From: Candidatus Bathyarchaeota archaeon BA1
Lineage (GTDB): Archaea > Thermoproteota > Bathyarchaeia > Bathyarchaeales > Bathyarchaeaceae
NCBI GenBank assembly: GCA_001399805.1
Contig: LIHJ01000033.1
Span: forward strand, 1 to 7,529
Length of the DNA: 7,529 bases
Direction of reading: 5' to 3'
Shown here: piece after piece, positions 5,753 to 7,529 of the stretch
Layout of the letters: each line of letters opens with the position of its first letter
Numbering within the stretch: the first letter of the stretch is position 1
Notes under the pieces: generated by a model
Seen by the model: only the letters and a program-made list of their open reading frames with translations
The model's database searches: none
What the model was told of the DNA's origin: nothing
Made by a program: the position numbers and the translations under genes

Positions 5753-6885
5753 AAGCGTATACGCCGGGCTTGAAAAGAAAGGAGGTCTTCCTCGTAAGGA
5801 AGATGAGGAGACTGCCCATACCCGGTGAGGTTCTGGTGAAAGAGGGTCAAACGGTCTACCCTGACACCATAGTGGCAAGGACCAATGTTCCTGGCGAGCC
5901 CCTCATCGTCAGGGTGGCTCACACCATAGGGGTTGAACCCGAAGAAATCGAGCAGTATATGCTCAAGAAGGTTGGAGACAGCGTAGAAAAGGATGAGGCC
6001 ATAGCCTTATCCTCATCGTTTTTTGGCCTGTTTAAGAAAGTTTGTAAGTCACCGGCGAAGGGAACGGTGGAGCATATTTCTAATGTGACTGGGCAGGCCA
6101 TAATCCGGGAGCCACCCGTTCCAGTGGAGATAACGGCATACATCCCCGGTGCAGTGACTAAAATCCTTCCAAATGAAGGGGTTGTTGTTGAAACCTCAGC
6201 CGCGTACATCCAAGGGATTTTCGGCGTAGGGGGCGAAGCCCATGGTGAGTTGATGATGGCAGCCGAATCGCCAGATGACATTTTAACAGCTGAACGGATA
6301 GGACCTGAGTGTGCTGATAAGATACTTATCGGCGGGGCCTTGGTGACCAATGGTGCTCTACATAAAAGTGTTGAGGTGGGCGCCAAGGGGATCGTGGTGG
6401 GTGGAATAAGGGATAAGGACCTGATTGATTTTGTTGGATACGAGATAGGTGTGGCCATCACCGGACACGAGGAGTTGGGATTAACGCTAATCGTCACAGA
6501 GGGTTTCGGTGAGATGAGGATGGCCGAGAGAACATTCAGATTGCTGAGGAAGTTCTCTGGAAAGCTGGCTTGTATCAATGGCGCCACTCAGATTAGGGCA
6601 GGGGTGATGAGACCGGAAGTCGTCATCCCACGGGAAGACTTTACCCTCCCTCAAGCCGCGAAGTATAGTAAGGAGGCTGAGTTTCTCGGTGAGGGGTTAA
6701 GGCCTGGCACGCCCATCAGGATTATCCGGGAACCATACTTCGGTGCCCTAGGGCATGTCGTCAGCTTACCTATCCAGCTTCAATATATAGAAACGGAGTC
6801 AGATGTGCGAGTGTTGGAGGCGGAGTTGGTGGATGGAAGGCGTGTGATTGTGCCTAGGGCGAACGTGGAAATGATTGAGGAATAA
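5743..6885 (+). CDS. GlmL-partner protein with lipoyl-like (barrel-sandwich) and KOW-like segments, unknown function
   Basis: I know no named function for this 380-residue soluble protein. Near the N-terminus, PGEVLVKEGQTVYPDTIVA (27-45) and KVGDSVEKDEAIA (76-88), then SPAKGTVEHIS with REPP (103-125), have the pattern of barrel-sandwich hybrid (lipoyl/biotinyl-like) folds, but without the lysine motif for attaching a cofactor. The middle (150-290) is glycine-rich alpha/beta, with IQGIFGVGGEAHGE, GAKGIVVGGI and ACINGATQIRAGV. The end (322-379), from GTPIRIIREPYFGALGHVV to VIVPRANVEMIE, resembles a KOW/SH3-like barrel. The frame is open upstream into the GlmL-like gene, but ATG 5743 (or GTG 5740) is preferred: it lies just after the neighbour's stop, has GGTGAT upstream, and the residues before it are the GlmL-like C-terminus read in another frame. 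The tight coupling suggests that the two proteins act together, perhaps on a B12 enzyme (inference). Confidence 0.85.
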   Translation: MSSQAYTPGLKRKEVFLVRKMRRLPIPGEVLVKEGQTVYPDTIVARTNVPGEPLIVRVAHTIGVEPEEIEQYMLKKVGDSVEKDEAIALSSSFFGLFKKVCKSPAKGTVEHISNVTGQAIIREPPVPVEITAYIPGAVTKILPNEGVVVETSAAYIQGIFGVGGEAHGELMMAAESPDDILTAERIGPECADKILIGGALVTNGALHKSVEVGAKGIVVGGIRDKDLIDFVGYEIGVAITGHEELGLTLIVTEGFGEMRMAERTFRLLRKFSGKLACINGATQIRAGVMRPEVVIPREDFTLPQAAKYSKEAEFLGEGLRPGTPIRIIREPYFGALGHVVSLPIQLQYIETESDVRVLEAELVDGRRVIVPRANVEMIEE

Positions 6886-6929
6886 CTTTCCATTTTTGTG
6901 CGAGGGATTTTGCGGTTTAATGGAAAGTT
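6884..6929 (+). terminator. 11-bp perfect inverted repeat at the 3' end of the GlmL-like unit
   Basis: AACTTTCCATT (6884-6894) and AATGGAAAGTT (6919-6929) are exact reverse complements with a 24-base loop. The left arm starts inside the TAA stop codon of the preceding gene. It could be a 3' mRNA stabiliser or processing hairpin, or a protein-binding site. A separate T-tract, GTTTTTCT at 6961-6968, follows and would itself serve as an archaeal terminator. Confidence 0.55.
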
Positions 6930-6960
6930 CAAAAATCATAAAAAACTCAACTATGGAAGG

Positions 6961-6968
6961 GTTTTTCT
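6961..6968 (+). terminator. T-tract before the small helical-protein gene
   Basis: GTTTTTCT follows the inverted repeat and immediately precedes the TATA-like box of the next gene. It probably ends the GlmL-like transcript, although read-through into the small gene remains possible. It is short, so the call is tentative. Confidence 0.35.
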
Positions 6969-6973
6969 AAAAC

Positions 6974-6981
6974 TTTAAATA
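6974..6981 (+). promoter_or_regulatory. TATA-like box of the small helical-protein gene
   Basis: TTTAAATA, centred near 6977, predicts transcription from about 7003. The in-frame GTG at 6988 would then be upstream of the transcript, while the ATG at 7021 would have a leader of about 18 bases. It therefore argues for the shorter protein. Confidence 0.5.
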
Positions 6982-7020
6982 CGAAAAGTGTTTAAAAGAA
7001 TTGTTGGCGGTCGGCTAGGA

Positions 7021-7389
7021 ATGGTTGTACCACCGGTTTCCTTGAGTCCGGAGAGGGAAAAGGAGCTCATCGATAAGATCGCAAAGTATATCGTTGATTA
7101 TGGCATGGAAACACCAGCCATACTCTTCTTAGAATCGGTAAAACCCCTGGCCTTTGTGGGTGGTCAATTGACCCTCTTCTATCTTGCCCCCTTCCTACCG
7201 CTTGTCGGTAGGTGGGGTGAGGAGGCCATCACCTTGCTCCAGTCGAGGGAGAACGTGGAACGTCTACTCCAAAGGGTTGAGGAGCTCATCAAGGAGAAAG
7301 AGGAGCGACCTGTCCAACAACCTGTTCAATCAACAAAAGAAAAAAGGCCTTTGCTACAAAGGATTAAGAAGTTGATTAAGAGGGAATAA
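7021..7389 (+). CDS. Small conserved-looking protein with duplicated C-terminal helix, unknown function
   Basis: From ATG 7021 this is a 122-residue protein; an upstream GTG at 6988 would add 11 residues but lies too close to the TATA-like box. Residues 10-26 form a charged amphipathic helix (EREKELIDKIAKYIVD). The core GMETPAILFLESVKPLAFV (29-47), followed by the hydrophobic TLFYLAPFLPLVG (51-63), looks like a short membrane-associated hairpin. I have the impression of seeing the ETPAILFLES pattern in other archaeal and bacterial small proteins, but know no function. The C-terminus is lysine-rich, with LLQRVEELIK (82-91) and LLQRIKKLIK (111-120) as a near-duplicate pair joined by a PVQQPVQ linker. 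It lies about 135 bp after the GlmL-partner gene on the same strand, but has its own promoter-like box. Involvement in the GlmL-like system is only suggested by position. Confidence 0.72.
   Translation: MVVPPVSLSPEREKELIDKIAKYIVDYGMETPAILFLESVKPLAFVGGQLTLFYLAPFLPLVGRWGEEAITLLQSRENVERLLQRVEELIKEKEERPVQQPVQSTKEKRPLLQRIKKLIKRE
7264..7380 (+). repeat. Internal duplication of a ten-codon helix unit
   Basis: Codons at 7264-7293 (LLQRVEELIK) and 7351-7380 (LLQRIKKLIK) match at 21 of 30 bases and 7 of 10 residues. The copies differ by acidic-to-basic changes (EE to KK), so the second helix is positively charged. It looks like an old segmental duplication within the gene. Confidence 0.5.
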
Positions 7390-7409
7390 GAAACTTATCT
7401 ATCGGCCAA

Positions 7410-7445
7410 AAGCCAAGTTCACAAGTTTTCATGTTTTCTTGGCTT
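7410..7445 (+). terminator. Inverted repeat with T-rich loop after the small helical-protein gene
   Basis: AAGCCAAG (7410-7417) and CTTGGCTT (7438-7445) are exact reverse complements around a 20-base loop containing two TTTT runs. It starts 20 bases after the stop codon at 7389. The T-runs alone could end transcription in an archaeon. It overlaps the start of the open frame at 7431, so it cannot be both a terminator and part of an independent promoter/leader without conflict. Confidence 0.4.
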
Positions 7446-7529
7446 CCTTATTTGCGAAAGGAGAATGTTCTTTTAGCGGATGCTTGCTCCTCGCCAAGCC
7501 AAATCAACCTCCCCACCATAAGGCAAACA
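7431..7529 (+). CDS. Possible 5' end of a gene running off the window (weak)
   Basis: From ATG 7431 the frame stays open for 33 codons to the edge (MFSWLPYLRKENVLLADACS and onward). AACTTATCT at 7392-7400 could be a TATA-like box at leaderless spacing. No domain can be recognised in this length. The minus strand also has an open frame here ending at 7448, so which strand is coding cannot be decided from the window. Confidence 0.25.
   Translation, partial: MFSWLPYLRKENVLLADACSSPSQINLPTIRQT

Noticed and set aside
5919..6587. Long minus-strand frame of 222 codons opposite the GlmL-partner gene
   Set aside because: Its serine/proline/threonine-rich composition is typical of an antisense shadow, and the plus-strand gene has coherent domains.
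7448..7529. Minus-strand open frame entering from the right edge, ending in TAA at 7448-7450
   Set aside because: Only 27 codons, no recognisable motif, and it competes with an equally weak plus-strand frame; neither can be confirmed within the window.
1..7529. CRISPR arrays, insertion sequences, tRNA or rRNA genes
   Set aside because: No regularly spaced repeats, transposase motifs, terminal inverted repeats flanking a gene, or tRNA-like cloverleaf were seen by eye on either strand.

Overview
The window looks archaeal. Most genes are preceded by AT-rich TATA-like boxes about 25-37 bases from the start codon, with very short or no leaders, and only some starts have a Shine-Dalgarno match. 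T-tracts follow some genes, GTG/TTG starts look likely, and one gene resembles the archaeal family DUF483. The gene content (a long GlmL/MutL-type protein, peptide and D-amino-acid hydrolases) fits an uncultured, amino-acid-using anaerobe, for example of the Bathyarchaeia type. That lineage guess is inference: there is no rRNA or other marker here.

Left part (1-1812, minus strand): the N-terminal 144 codons of an N-acyl-D-amino-acid deacylase-like amidohydrolase, cut by the window edge, lie downstream of a complete M20D-family metallo-amidohydrolase. Both suggest processing of acylated or peptide-bound amino acids. The M20 gene has a puzzling start: an ATG at the ideal leaderless distance from a TATA-like box is out of frame by one base, across a run of six G.

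Middle part (1813-3628): a divergent, DUF483-like cysteine-motif protein on the plus strand; then, converging on it, a small four-helix membrane protein on the minus strand; then a short two-helix membrane protein on the plus strand. Both divergent gaps (45 and 51 bp) are so short that the two promoters appear interleaved.

Right part (3629-7529, plus strand): a noncoding stretch with a T-tract and a perfect 10-bp tandem repeat leads to a tight two-gene unit. This is a long GlmL/MutL-family ASKHA protein (mutase-associated, predicted ATPase/chaperone) followed 10 bp later by a 380-residue protein with lipoyl-like (barrel-sandwich) and KOW-like segments. After a 3' hairpin comes a small protein with a duplicated C-terminal basic/amphipathic helix. 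The window ends in a short open frame that runs off the edge. No mutase subunit, MeaB-type GTPase or B12-binding protein is visible, so the client of the GlmL-like protein is not in this window. The GlmL plus barrel-sandwich pair, perhaps with the small helical protein, is the best candidate for an undescribed system here.
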